A DNA stretch of 7,123 nucleotides from Pseudomonadota bacterium (GCA_018819005.1 JAHJQU010000066.1:1-7123), one strand, 5' to 3'; counted from the first letter of the stretch, positions 1 to 4,852 are shown. Notes: generated by a model from the sequence alone, not told the origin. Numbers and translations are program-made.

Positions 1-41
1 ACCAAACCGACATAACCGGTACCGATCATCGTTATCTGCAT
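1..41 (-). CDS. ugd: Nucleotide-sugar dehydrogenase, N-terminal fragment (probable UDP-glucose 6-dehydrogenase)
   Basis: Only the first 13 codons lie in the window; the gene runs off the left edge. They read MQITMIGTGYVGL, the start of the NAD-binding Rossmann fold with the glycine motif GTGYVG. This form, opening the protein directly, is typical of UDP-glucose 6-dehydrogenase, which oxidises UDP-glucose to UDP-glucuronate in the cytoplasm for capsule, exopolysaccharide or LPS sugars. GDP-mannose and UDP-N-acetylglucosamine dehydrogenases usually differ at these positions. The ATG is supported by a Shine-Dalgarno GAGGTG eight bases upstream. The other sugar-nucleotide gene here, gmd, lies 3.6 kb to the right on the same strand, so both may belong to a polysaccharide region invaded by TA modules. 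Family assignment is good for so short a piece; the exact substrate is inferred. Confidence 0.72.
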   Translation of the reverse strand, partial: MQITMIGTGYVGL

Positions 42-99
42 ACTTTACTCACCTCGCTTGCGGGACATGGATATGGAAAAGCTGAAAAACTGCAAAGGG

Positions 100-161
100 T
101 TTAGACAGGATTAACAGGATTGTCAGGATTGTTGCCTGCCGGCGAAGCAAAAGCAAGAAAC
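100..161 (+). repeat. Dispersed repeat A, copy 1
   Basis: This begins TTTAGACAGGATTAACAGG, continues with a divergent second GACAGGATT unit (GTCAGGATT), then TTGCCTGCCGGC and an A-rich tail GCAAAAGCAAGAAAC. The linker AAAAACTGCAAAGGG precedes it, and another linker copy (164-182) follows it and leads into a degenerate B-type start (TTGAACCG, 181-188). It fills the gap between ugd and the DUF5615 gene. Confidence 0.85.
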
Positions 162-217
162 AGGAAAAACTGCAAAGAATTTGAACCGTTAGCAAAAAGA
201 GTTAAGACATGGTTTCG

Positions 218-586
218 TTAAGATATATTCATTCCCTGTTGCGGTTTTCTGACACGAAACTTCTTGCTTAGGGCAATGACAATAGCTCCTGATTCCAAAT
301 CACTGCTATGACGATCAAGCGCATCGCACAAAAGATTGATTCTCTCAGACCGAGGTAGGTTTTCCAAACGCAAAACACCACAATGTGGCTTTCCTTGTCG
401 CCATATCATTTCCTCAAAATCGTTGTCGGTCGTAATAATAATTCTGCGTTCCCTGACAGCCCAGTTCAAAATCTCATTATCACTCATCCCCGGGTCCTTC
501 CGGCCGACCTCGGCTACGTCATGCCCGAGCTGAATCAACCAACGAGCTACGACCCCGCTTGCGTTTACATCCAAAAGGAAATTCAT
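218..586 (-). CDS. DUF5615 PIN-like toxin
   Basis: A 122-residue protein of the DUF5615 (PIN-like) family, the presumed ribonuclease toxin of a DUF433/DUF5615 TA pair. PIN-type acidic residues are visible: LLDVN with D6 and N8 near the start, SDNEIL with D36 and E38, and TTDNDF with D54 and D56. These would coordinate metal in the active site; that is known of PIN folds and has not been tested for this protein. A longer in-frame start at 682 would place most of the extra 32 residues inside the upstream gene and match nothing in the family. ATG at 586 gives the usual DUF5615 N-terminus (MNFLLDVN). The gene starts seven bases after the DUF433 stop with only a weak ribosome site (GGATAAAAACGCT), so translation is probably coupled to the antitoxin. 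Length is normal and no lesion is visible. Confidence 0.88.
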   Translation of the reverse strand: MNFLLDVNASGVVARWLIQLGHDVAEVGRKDPGMSDNEILNWAVRERRIIITTDNDFEEMIWRQGKPHCGVLRLENLPRSERINLLCDALDRHSSDLESGAIVIALSKKFRVRKPQQGMNIS

Positions 587-593
587 AGCGTTT

Positions 594-833
594 TTATCCG
601 GCAGCGACCCGATCAAAAACATTCTCTCTGGCCACCATATGATGAGCATAGAGCAATGCAGCACGGAGATCATCCGGTTCAAGCAGGGGATAGTCTTGTA
701 GGATCTCTTCCTCTGAAGCCCCTCTGGCCAGCAGCTCCAATATCATTTCAACAGATATCCTCAGGCCGCGAATAAGAGGTTTTCCACAAAGAATCTCTTG
801 ATTAAATGTTATGCGGTTTAGCAGATCCTGCAT
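594..833 (-). CDS. DUF433 antitoxin
   Basis: A 79-residue DUF433 protein, the usual antitoxin partner of DUF5615 toxins. The family signature is clear: GKPLIRGLRISVEMILELLA (about residues 17-36), then GASEEEIL and YPLLEPDDLRAALLYA. This segment forms a small helix-turn-helix-like fold thought to bind the operon's own promoter and the toxin. ATG at 833 is chosen because GGAGGG lies five bases upstream; an in-frame TTG at 845 would place the ribosome site inside the coding region. It is the first gene of a two-gene operon with the DUF5615 toxin. A promoter at 877-904 sits 44 bases upstream of the start codon. The gene looks intact, so this is the one PIN-type TA module in the window with both partners whole. 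Confidence 0.9.
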   Translation of the reverse strand: MQDLLNRITFNQEILCGKPLIRGLRISVEMILELLARGASEEEILQDYPLLEPDDLRAALLYAHHMVARENVFDRVAAG

Positions 834-876
834 AGTTCCCTCCAAGGATAAAATTTACATAAATAGATGTTATCTA

Positions 877-904
877 AGTATATCAACTTTTAAACGTATG
901 TAAA
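877..904 (-). promoter_or_regulatory. Predicted sigma70 promoter of the DUF433/DUF5615 operon
   Basis: On the minus strand, TTTACA (899-904) and TATACT (877-882) are 16 bases apart. Transcription would start near 870, giving a leader of roughly 37 bases before the ATG at 833. The region is very A+T-rich and just outside the repeat zone. Consensus match only. Confidence 0.55.
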
Positions 905-958
905 GTGCAAATAAACATAATGCGAGGAGACAGGGGGATCATCTCCGGTAGGGAAAAT

Positions 959-989
959 ACTTGGGGACGTTCGTGCAGAGCGTGCACAG
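959..989 (+). repeat. GGGGACGTTC motif C, copy 1
   Basis: A 31-base element beginning ACTTGGGGACGTTCGT and ending GAGCGTGCACAG. It is 29/31 identical to 2158-2188. Each copy lies just upstream of a TA promoter (here 55 bases beyond the -35 box). GTGCA and TGCAC within it can pair around GAGCG. Confidence 0.75.
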
Positions 990-1063
990 GAGATCATATA
1001 TTCGATATTTCTCATTTTTTCTTCTTCTTTATCGTGTGCTTGAACTTCAAAACTGCAAAGGGT

Positions 1064-1119
1064 TTTAGACAGGATCAACAGGATTGACAGGATTGTTGCC
1101 TGTCGGCAAAGCAAGAAAC
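1064..1119 (+). repeat. Dispersed repeat A, copy 2
   Basis: TTTAGACAGGATCAACAGG, a second GACAGGATT unit, TTGCCTGTCGGC, then a shortened tail GCAAAGCAAGAAAC. It is preceded by linker AAAACTGCAAAGGG and followed by linker AAAAACTGCAAAGAATTT that runs straight into repeat B copy 1. Confidence 0.85.
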
Positions 1120-1138
1120 CTAAAAAACTGCAAAGAAT

Positions 1139-1168
1139 TTGAACCGCGAAGGCGCAAAGGACGCGAAG
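1139..1168 (+). repeat. Dispersed repeat B, copy 1
   Basis: A 30-base B body, core AACCGCGAAGGCGC and ending ACGCGAAG. It opens a 99-base segment (1136-1234) that is directly duplicated at 1361-1459. Confidence 0.85.
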
Positions 1169-1178
1169 ATTTTTTGTC

Positions 1179-1220
1179 CGAATCGGGTACGCCGGAAAAG
1201 AGCTTCCGGCTTTCGATTCG
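1179..1220 (+). other. Nested hairpin after repeat B copy 1
   Basis: Outer stem CGAATCG (1179-1185) pairs with CGATTCG (1214-1220). Inner stem GCCGGAA (1191-1197) pairs with TTCCGGC (1204-1210) around a six-base loop. No T-run follows on either side that would make it a terminator. The same position after other B copies also holds a hairpin. Confidence 0.7.
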
Positions 1221-1250
1221 AACAAAGATGCCATGCCTGCAGCAGCTCCT

Positions 1251-1308
1251 CTATTGCAGGTTATTCACCATCCGTTTTATACCGTCTTTCATCAGTGTTA
1301 CATTCCAG
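1251..1308 (-). pseudogene. 3' remnant of a GxxExxY gene
   Basis: Read on the minus strand this encodes WNVTLMKDGIKRMVNNLQ followed by TAG. It matches, codon for codon except near the last residue, the C-terminus of the intact GxxExxY gene at 4853-5236. Homology stops sharply at 1308, so only the last 18 codons and the stop survive. The bases to its left also resemble those to the left of the intact gene: a B repeat, a hairpin, and AACAAAGATGCCATGCC versus AACAAAACATACCATGCC. This is therefore the downstream end of a decayed cassette and not a chance match. Confidence 0.8.
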
Positions 1309-1363
1309 GGCGAGTATGGGGGACGTTCATCAATATATCAACAGCCGTGAACCGTGAAACAAT

Positions 1364-1393
1364 TTGAACCGCAAAGTCGCGAAGGACGCGAAG
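1364..1393 (+). repeat. Dispersed repeat B, copy 2
   Basis: TTGAACCGCAAAGTCGC followed by GAAGGACGCGAAG. It begins the second copy of the 99-base duplication. A degenerate B-like start (GTGAACCGTGAAAC) lies immediately before it. Confidence 0.8.
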
Positions 1394-1402
1394 ATTTTTA
1401 TC

Positions 1403-1445
1403 CGAATCGGGTGCGCCGGAAAAAGAGCTTCCGGCTGACGATTCG
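1403..1445 (+). other. Nested hairpin after repeat B copy 2
   Basis: Outer stem CGAATCG (1403-1409) pairs with CGATTCG (1439-1445). Inner stem GCCGGAA (1415-1421) pairs with TTCCGGC (1429-1435) around a seven-base loop. It is the duplicate of 1179-1220; both stems are unchanged while loop and spacer bases differ. Confidence 0.7.
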
Positions 1446-1517
1446 AACAAAGATGCCATATTAGTCAGGCTGCGTAGACCTCCTCCCGCGATAAACATTT
1501 TGCTGCATAGGTGTCAT

Positions 1518-1613
1518 CTCCGGGACGTCCATAAATAAGTAAATAAGGGCATTCTCCGGGGGTGAATTCAAGTTGCAAGGACATTCTCCGGGACGTCCAT
1601 AAATAAGTAAATA
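1518..1613 (+). repeat. Duplicated 28-base GGGACGTCC repeat
   Basis: Identical 28-base copies at 1518-1545 and 1586-1613, each starting CTCCGGGACGTCC and ending AAGTAAATA. A third partial copy (CATTCTCCGGG) sits at 1550-1560. GGACGTCC is a palindrome. Function unknown. Confidence 0.8.
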
Positions 1614-1630
1614 GTGCTATAATAAATAAA

Positions 1631-1690
1631 GGACTGAGGACTGAGTAAATAAAAAAAAGTGCTAAGGACTGAGTGCTGAGGACTGAGTGC
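1631..1690 (+). repeat. GGACTGAG low-complexity tandem units
   Basis: Tandem GACTGAG at 1632-1645, then GGACTGAGTGC twice (1666-1676 and 1680-1690) separated by TGA. It lies close to where the truncated PIN toxin ends, so it may have replaced that gene's 3' part. Confidence 0.7.
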
Positions 1691-1753
1691 CGATACCCTA
1701 TTTCTTGCTTTCTTATCATTTCTTAAGCGGGTTTATAATCGTCAAGGTTTCAT

Positions 1754-1849
1754 TTATGATTTGACCATGATTGAGATCTTCTCTTTCTTCGGATCTTTTG
1801 AGTGCAGGTAAATCCACAAATTGGTATCAACAAAGATATTACCTTTCAT
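1754..1849 (-). pseudogene. Truncated PIN-domain toxin (VapC-like), N-terminal stub
   Basis: A 31-codon frame starting at ATG 1849 and ending at TAA 1754-1756. Its N-terminus, MKGNIFVDTNLWIYLHSKDP, is a classic PIN start, with the first catalytic aspartate in FVDTN (D8). A complete PIN toxin is about 130 residues with three further acidic positions, all missing here. The start overlaps the last 11 bases of the DUF2281 antitoxin gene, the normal arrangement for an antitoxin-toxin pair, so this is the former toxin of that module. Shifting frame near the stop gives another fifteen or so unconvincing residues and no further PIN motif. The GGACTGAG low-complexity DNA begins about 60 bases downstream. 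It should be non-toxic. The frame is too short for routine gene callers. Confidence 0.78.
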
Positions 1850-2084
1850 ATAAAGAATCCCGATCAAATTGATAATCTTTTGGCAGATTGAATGAAAATG
1901 ATTCAATTTTTTTAAAGAATGCTTTTTGAGCCGTTTTTAATCCGGGTATTTTTTTCACAGACGTGGCTTTGCGGGCATCCGTTTTTGCAGAGTACTTATG
2001 TAATAAATAGTCATAAAATTCAACCAGTTCCTTTTTAGCACCATCCGGCAACTTATCAATTTGAATCGTGGCGGATTGTTTCAT
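1839..2084 (-). CDS. DUF2281 antitoxin
   Basis: An 81-residue, lysine-rich protein that matches the DUF2281/VapB-like antitoxins partnered with PIN toxins. The N-terminal part (IQIDKLPDGAKKELVEFYDY, residues 8-27, then LLHKY) is the DUF2281 pattern. The C-terminal FNLPKDYQFDRDSLYER resembles the toxin-binding tail of such antitoxins. ATG 2084 is chosen over an upstream in-frame start at 2222 because a strong AAGGAGGT lies five bases before it and the extension would cross the promoter. The predicted promoter is at 2113-2141. The toxin gene overlapping its end is reduced to a stub, so this is a solitary antitoxin. It may be a relic or may neutralise a related PIN toxin elsewhere; that is inference. 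Confidence 0.85.
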   Translation of the reverse strand: MKQSATIQIDKLPDGAKKELVEFYDYLLHKYSAKTDARKATSVKKIPGLKTAQKAFFKKIESFSFNLPKDYQFDRDSLYER

Positions 2085-2112
2085 ACGGCACCTCCTTATT
2101 ATCAATGCTCCT

Positions 2113-2141
2113 ATTATCACCTGTTTTGAAAATGATGTCCA
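2113..2141 (-). promoter_or_regulatory. Predicted sigma70 promoter of the DUF2281 module
   Basis: On the minus strand, TGGACA (2136-2141) and GATAAT (2113-2118) are separated by exactly 17 bases, each matching consensus at 5 of 6 positions. It is 29 bases upstream of the ATG. Motif C copy 2 begins 17 bases upstream of the -35 box. Confidence 0.6.
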
Positions 2142-2157
2142 TAGAAAAAGGGACGAG

Positions 2158-2188
2158 ACTTGGGGACGTTCGTGTTGAGCGTGCACAG
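2158..2188 (+). repeat. GGGGACGTTC motif C, copy 2
   Basis: ACTTGGGGACGTTCGT, then TTGAGCGTGCACAG. It differs from 959-989 at two adjacent-region bases (CAG versus TTG) and sits upstream of the DUF2281 promoter as copy 1 does for the DUF433 promoter. Confidence 0.75.
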
Positions 2189-2244
2189 CGTTTGTTCTCC
2201 GGTTTAAAAGAATTTGAAACAAGAAAATGTTTAACCGTGAAATG

Positions 2245-2309
2245 TTTAGACAGGATCAACAGGATGGACAGGATTGTTGCCTGCCGGCATATAAGCAAAA
2301 GCAAGAAAC
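2245..2309 (+). repeat. Dispersed repeat A, copy 3
   Basis: TTTAGACAGGATCAACAGG, GACAGGATTG, TTGCCTGCCGGC, then a tail with a small insert (ATATAAGC) before AAAAGCAAGAAAC. Confidence 0.85.
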
Positions 2310-2327
2310 CAAAAAAAGTGTAAAGGG

Positions 2328-2391
2328 TTTTAGACAGGATCAACAGGATTGACAGGATTGATGCCTGTCGGCAGAAGCAAAAGCAAAAAAC
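2328..2391 (+). repeat. Dispersed repeat A, copy 4
   Basis: Directly follows copy 3 after a linker (AAAAGTGTAAAGGG). It differs in ATGCCTGTCGGC, and its tail reads GCAAAAAAC. The next linker leads into repeat B copy 3. Confidence 0.85.
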
Positions 2392-2411
2392 CGAAAAAAC
2401 TGCGAAAAATG

Positions 2412-2441
2412 TTGAACCGCGAAGACGCAAAGGGCGCGAAG
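2412..2441 (+). repeat. Dispersed repeat B, copy 3
   Basis: TTGAACCGCGAAGACGC, then AAAGGGCGCGAAG, followed by the B tail GTTTGGTTTTGGGTT. No hairpin follows; a second B body starts 24 bases later. Confidence 0.82.
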
Positions 2442-2465
2442 TTTGGTTTTGGGTTAAAAAACAAT

Positions 2466-2495
2466 TTGAACCGCGAAGGCGCGAAGGACGCGAAG
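2466..2495 (+). repeat. Dispersed repeat B, copy 4
   Basis: TTGAACCGCGAAGGCGC, then GAAGGACGCGAAG, followed by GGTTTTTTTGGGTT. It runs almost directly into the GxxExxY remnant at 2511, so the hairpin seen after copies 1, 2, 5 and 7 has been deleted. Confidence 0.82.
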
Positions 2496-2510
2496 GGTTT
2501 TTTTGGGTTA

Positions 2511-2551
2511 TTATTGCAGGTTATTCACCATCCGTTTTATACCGTCTTTCA
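2511..2551 (-). pseudogene. Second 3' remnant of a GxxExxY gene
   Basis: Read on the minus strand it ends LKDGIKRMVNNLQ and TAA, matching the C-terminus of the intact GxxExxY protein (MKDGIKRMVNNLK). About 13 codons survive. It lies 15 bases right of repeat B copy 4 and 31 bases left of the stop codon of the DUF3368 gene. Its nucleotide match to the 1251-1308 remnant is nearly perfect over the shared part, more so than to the intact gene. The two remnants may therefore share a more recent source. Confidence 0.75.
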
Positions 2552-2582
2552 GCGGTTTCCTTGAGCTGATTCCTATTCTTTT

Positions 2583-2831
2583 TCACTCACCAATTCTCAT
2601 ATAAATCCGGTCAAGCATCGTGTTGTCAATGTGCAGTCCTGCCGCTTTTAATCCTTCAATTTTTGGCTTAGCCAAATCAATCAGACCTTTACGCTTCGCC
2701 AAGAGAATAAGTCCAATGGAGCCAATCAGGGGAATATCAAAAAGGGCAGCACACTTGCGTGCCTGCAAATCATCCAGAACGACACATGCTCCGTCTTTTT
2801 CCAATGCCAGAGTTAAAACCCTCGCTTTCAC
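2583..2831 (-). pseudogene. DUF3368 PIN-like toxin, C-terminal part (frame-broken gene)
   Basis: An open frame of 82 codons from GTG 2831. It holds the second half of a DUF3368 protein: the acidic VVLDD motif, QARKCAALFDIPLIGSIGLI, LLAKRKGLIDLAKPKIEGL and a C-terminal LDRIYMRIGE. DUF3368 proteins are PIN-like presumed nucleases paired with UPF0175 antitoxins. The GTG has no convincing ribosome site and is only the first possible start after the break, so this is the tail of the gene whose head is 2833-3066. Between the halves the family's Gly-Glu-Ser motif (GGT GAA AGC, about 2824-2832) is present but sits in the upstream frame, after a TAG. The complete gene would be 2583-3066. Confidence 0.82.
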
Positions 2832-2832
2832 C

Positions 2833-3066
2833 CTAACCTAAATCCCATGCAGCAATCAACGGGTGTGTTCTTGAAGAACTCTTCTTAAGCACCGTAGATT
2901 TGTAAGAGAGATCTGATATATAGGGCTCTATTGACCTTTTCTTTTCAACTTCCTTGATAACGCCTTTGGGGATTATCCACGATTTCGCTAATGGACTTAT
3001 CGTTTTCAAAAGATCTGCTTTCCTAAGGAGTATCATTGGTGAAGCGTTGAGGATAAAATCACTCAT
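2833..3066 (-). pseudogene. DUF3368 PIN-like toxin, N-terminal part (frame-broken gene)
   Basis: 77 codons from ATG 3066 to TAG 2833-2835. The start MSDFILNASPMILLRKADLL is the DUF3368 N-terminus; the first catalytic position, usually D in family members (DASPL), is N8 here. It continues with WIIPKGVIKEVE and ends AWDLG, just before the stop. The same frame after the stop reads Gly-Glu-Ser-Glu, as expected of the family, and the sequence then fits only the +1 frame. Two lesions are therefore needed to explain the break: a nonsense codon and a one-base shift. That argues for real decay over a single sequencing slip. ATGAGTGA at 3059-3066 overlaps the UPF0175 stop by eight bases, typical translational coupling. 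The toxin is probably dead. Confidence 0.84.
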
Positions 3067-3316
3067 AGCCTGCCTCTCGGAGAACCTCCTCTGCTGAATA
3101 TTGAAAAGGGGATACGTTGAATTTTAACAATGCCAGCAAAAAGTCCTCACGGCTCATGCCGGCTATCTCAGAAGCTTTCTCCTGGGAAACGCGACCCATT
3201 TCATACCATTTTACCGCCGCAGCCAGGCGTATCTCATCTGAAAACTCAACCGGTGTTTTTCTGAGTGCTGAAAATACGCTCAAGGGGAGCTTAAGGCTTA
3301 TTGTCTTGGTTCTCAT
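3059..3316 (-). CDS. UPF0175 antitoxin
   Basis: An 85-residue UPF0175 family protein, the known partner of DUF3368 toxins. The diagnostic block is at residues 37-59: WYEMGRVSQEKASEIAGMS, then REDF. It is a small helical DNA-binding domain with GR(V/I)S and AGMSR. The N-terminal part begins KTISLKLP. ATG 3316 is preferred to the in-frame ATG at 3337 because AAGGAGGAACATAAA places a strong ribosome site eight bases before it, and the extra seven residues would encode that site. A consensus-like promoter at 3377-3405 drives it. The toxin overlaps its end by eight bases but is broken, so the antitoxin persists alone, as in the DUF2281 module. Confidence 0.88.
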   Translation of the reverse strand: MRTKTISLKLPLSVFSALRKTPVEFSDEIRLAAAVKWYEMGRVSQEKASEIAGMSREDFLLALLKFNVSPFQYSAEEVLREAGYE

Positions 3317-3376
3317 TTTATGTTCCTCCTTCTTCATCTTGCGACGGCGTCTGTATCTTCTCGATACGTAACTTGA

Positions 3377-3405
3377 ATTTTAACGAAACCTTAATTTTTT
3401 GTCAA
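3377..3405 (-). promoter_or_regulatory. Predicted sigma70 promoter of the UPF0175/DUF3368 operon
   Basis: On the minus strand, a perfect TTGACA (3400-3405) is 17 bases from TAAAAT (3377-3382). Start of transcription is expected near 3370. A small inverted repeat, GTATC/GATAC (3353-3367), lies at that point, and the palindrome CCCAATTGGG (3414-3423) lies just upstream of the -35 box. Either could be an antitoxin operator. Confidence 0.65.
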
Positions 3406-3477
3406 GGAATCTACCCAATTGGGGTTAAGGGTTAAAAGACAGTGAATGGTGAATAGTGAATAGTTAAAAGTTAAGAA

Positions 3478-3541
3478 TTTTTGACAGGATCAACAGGATG
3501 GACAGGATTGTTGCCTGTCGGCAGAAGCAAAAGCAAGAAAC
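3478..3541 (+). repeat. Dispersed repeat A, copy 5
   Basis: TTTTTGACAGGATCAACAGG, a GACAGGATTG unit, TTGCCTGTCGGC and tail GCAAAAGCAAGAAAC. It begins 73 bases upstream of the UPF0175 -35 box. Confidence 0.85.
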
Positions 3542-3558
3542 TAAAAAAACTGCAAAGG

Positions 3559-3590
3559 TTTTTGACAGGATTAACATGATTTACATGATC
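3559..3590 (+). repeat. Degenerate repeat A, copy 6
   Basis: TTTTTGACAGGATTAACATG, then ATTTACATGATC. Only the head of the A body remains, with CAGGAT units drifted to CATGAT. The usual linker AAAAAACTGCAAAGG precedes it. Confidence 0.65.
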
Positions 3591-3678
3591 TTTTCAGACC
3601 GCTTGGCGAAAGACAGTGAATAGTGAAAAGTGAATAGTAACAAGCAAATACATGTTCTTTTCGCCGAAGGCGATGGGA

Positions 3679-4701
3679 TTAACGGTGATTTCCGGTTTTA
3701 TACCCTGCTTCAAGGAGGGTCTTCTCTTTCCGGGCGATTTCCATATCGGTTGCGATCATCATATCGATCAGTTCCTCAAAGCCGACTTTGGGCTCCCAGC
3801 CTAACTCTTTTCTCGCCTTGCTCGCATCGCCGAGAAGGACATCCACTTCCGTGGGACGGAAATACCTGGGATCAATGGCAACATGTTTATCAAAATCGAG
3901 ATCCAGCTTCGCAAAGACCCGCTGTACAAACTCCCGGACGGAGTGGGTTTCACCCGTGGCTATCGCATAATCATCCGGCTTCTCCTGCTGGAGGATCAGC
4001 CACATCGCCTCAACGTAATCCCCCGCAAACCCCCAGTCTCTTTTTGCTTCGAGATTCCCGAGGAAGAGCTTCTTCTGCAACCCCAGCTTGATCCGTGTCG
4101 CGGCGCGGGTGATCTTCCGGGTGACAAAGGTTTCGCCCCGGCGCGGGGATTCGTGATTGAAGAGGATACCGTTGGCGGCAAAGATCTTGTAAGCGGCGCG
4201 GTAATTCCGCACGATATAGTAAGCATAAACTTTGGCCGCCGCGTAGGGACTTTGGGGCTCAAAAGGCGTCCTCTCGTGCTGTGGCGGCGGGGCGGCCCCG
4301 AACATCTCGCTGGATGAAGCCTGGTAGAAGCGCGTTTTGAGGTCAGTCTTTCTAATGGCTTCAAGAAGCCGGACGGTTCCCAGACCAGTGACATCTCCCG
4401 TATATTCGGGCATGTCGAAACTGACGCGGACATGGCTCTGGGCACCCAGGTGATATATCTCGTCCGGTTTGATGTCATGGAGCAGATCCGAGAGCTGTCC
4501 CGAAACGGAAAGATCGCCGTAGTGGAGATAAATACGGGCCTCCGGGTCGTGAAAATCCCTGTAGAGGTGATCGATGCGATCCGTATTGAAGGTGCTGGCC
4601 CGCCGGATAAGGCCATGTATTTCATAACCCTTCGAGAGCAGAAGTTCAGCCAGATAAGAGCCGTCCTGGCCGGTAATGCCTGTGATAAGTGCTTTTTTCA
4701 T
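3679..4701 (-). CDS. gmd: GDP-mannose 4,6-dehydratase
   Basis: A complete 340-residue protein that converts GDP-D-mannose to GDP-4-keto-6-deoxy-D-mannose in the cytoplasm. This is the first step toward GDP-fucose, GDP-rhamnose, GDP-perosamine and related sugars. The N-terminal Rossmann fold carries GITGQDGSYLAE with the NADP-binding glycines G8, G11 and G14. The short-chain dehydrogenase catalytic set is present: QASSSEMFG (S129-S131, E132) and SPYAAAK (Y153, K157). Family blocks NHESPRRGETFVTRKIT (182-198), RDWGFAGDYVEAMW (221-234) and RPTEVDVLLGD (282-292) are intact, and length is normal. The ATG at 4701 gives the standard start; the ribosome site (GAGTGA) is weak. No reductase or epimerase partner (fcl, rmd, per) is adjacent, so the final sugar cannot be named. 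The gene is visibly more G+C-rich than its TA neighbours. Confidence 0.96.
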   Translation of the reverse strand: MKKALITGITGQDGSYLAELLLSKGYEIHGLIRRASTFNTDRIDHLYRDFHDPEARIYLHYGDLSVSGQLSDLLHDIKPDEIYHLGAQSHVRVSFDMPEYTGDVTGLGTVRLLEAIRKTDLKTRFYQASSSEMFGAAPPPQHERTPFEPQSPYAAAKVYAYYIVRNYRAAYKIFAANGILFNHESPRRGETFVTRKITRAATRIKLGLQKKLFLGNLEAKRDWGFAGDYVEAMWLILQQEKPDDYAIATGETHSVREFVQRVFAKLDLDFDKHVAIDPRYFRPTEVDVLLGDASKARKELGWEPKVGFEELIDMMIATDMEIARKEKTLLEAGYKTGNHR

Positions 4702-4713
4702 TATTCACTCATT

Positions 4714-4750
4714 AAAAGATTGGTCTCTGGTTTCTGGTTGAAAAAACAGA
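4714..4750 (+). repeat. Dispersed repeat E, copy 1 (TTTCTGGTT type)
   Basis: AAAAGATTGGTCTCTGGTTT, then CTGGTTGAAAAAACAGA. It recurs at 6330-6374 with an extra TGGTTT unit. This copy lies just upstream of the gmd start codon, where its promoter or leader should be. Confidence 0.75.
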
Positions 4751-4753
4751 ATA

Positions 4754-4783
4754 TTGAACCGCCAAGACGCAAAGGACGCGAAG
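4754..4783 (+). repeat. Dispersed repeat B, copy 5
   Basis: TTGAACCGCCAAGACGC, then AAAGGACGCGAAG and the B tail GTTTGTTTGGGTTTTTT. It lies between gmd and the 3' end of the intact GxxExxY gene. Confidence 0.85.
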
Positions 4784-4796
4784 GTTTGTTTGGGTT

Positions 4797-4826
4797 TTTT
4801 GTTGATTGGGTTTACAATCAACAAAA
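4797..4826 (+). other. Hairpin after repeat B copy 5
   Basis: A perfect 12-base-pair inverted repeat, TTTTGTTGATTG (4797-4808) and CAATCAACAAAA (4815-4826), with loop GGTTTA. It occupies the same place relative to the B repeat as the hairpin at 5370-5391, with pair-preserving differences. No U-run follows the stem on either strand, so it is not a standard terminator. Confidence 0.75.
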
Positions 4827-4852
4827 CATACCATGCCCTGACGGGCAGATGA

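Larger units (their letters stand above)
905..1753. other. Gene-free repeat zone between two TA modules
   Basis: About 850 bases with no credible gene. From left to right it holds a GGGGACGTTC motif (959-989), repeat A copy 2, repeat B copy 1 with a nested hairpin, the 3' remnant of a GxxExxY gene (1251-1308), another GGGGACGTTC-like motif (1315-1329), repeat B copy 2 with its hairpin, a duplicated 28-base GGGACGTCC repeat, and GGACTGAG tandem units. Minus-strand open frames here merely read through the repeats. Confidence 0.8.
2142..2582. other. Gene-free repeat zone upstream of the DUF2281 module
   Basis: It contains motif C copy 2, an 18-base AATTTGAAACAAGAAAAT repeat (2211-2228, also at 6163-6180), repeats A3 and A4, repeats B3 and B4, and a second GxxExxY 3' remnant (2511-2551). 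Nothing here looks like a living gene. Confidence 0.8.
3406..3678. other. Repeat-filled gap between the UPF0175 promoter and gmd
   Basis: It holds GTGAATAGTGAATAG-type low-complexity DNA (3437-3475 and again 3611-3643), repeat A copy 5 (3478-3541) and a degenerate A copy (3559-3590). Just left of the gmd stop is a small TCGCC/GGCGA hairpin (3661-3673) with no T-run, at best a weak terminator for gmd. No gene seen. Confidence 0.7.

Noticed and set aside
890..1234. Minus-strand open frame of 114 codons as a gene
   Set aside because: It is a read-through of repeats A and B (peptides such as NLRVLCAFAVQI and ILSILLILSK recur wherever the repeats do) with no ribosome site or family resemblance.
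1465..1719. Minus-strand open frame of 84 codons as a gene
   Set aside because: It translates the GGGACGTCC and GGACTGAG repeats; composition is repeat-driven and no start signal is seen.
2056..2430. Minus-strand open frame of 124 codons as a gene
   Set aside because: Most of it is translated repeat A twice over (RQATILSILLILSK), and its end overlaps the DUF2281 promoter and start in another frame.
2824..2845. Programmed +1 frameshift joining the two DUF3368 halves
   Set aside because: There is also an in-frame TAG before the Gly-Glu-Ser motif, which lies in the upstream frame, so a single slip would skip it; no slippery run or stimulatory structure is evident. Decay explains it better.
3996..4625. 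Long open frame of 209 codons overlapping gmd on the same strand
   Set aside because: It is an alternative frame of the G+C-rich gmd gene, which has complete family motifs in its own frame; the other frame reads Arg/Ser/Pro-rich nonsense.
4797..4826. The 12-base-pair hairpin as a terminator of gmd-side or GxxExxY transcripts
   Set aside because: The stem is A+T-rich and is followed by A or AAC-rich DNA on either strand, not a T-run; the link with repeat B explains it better.
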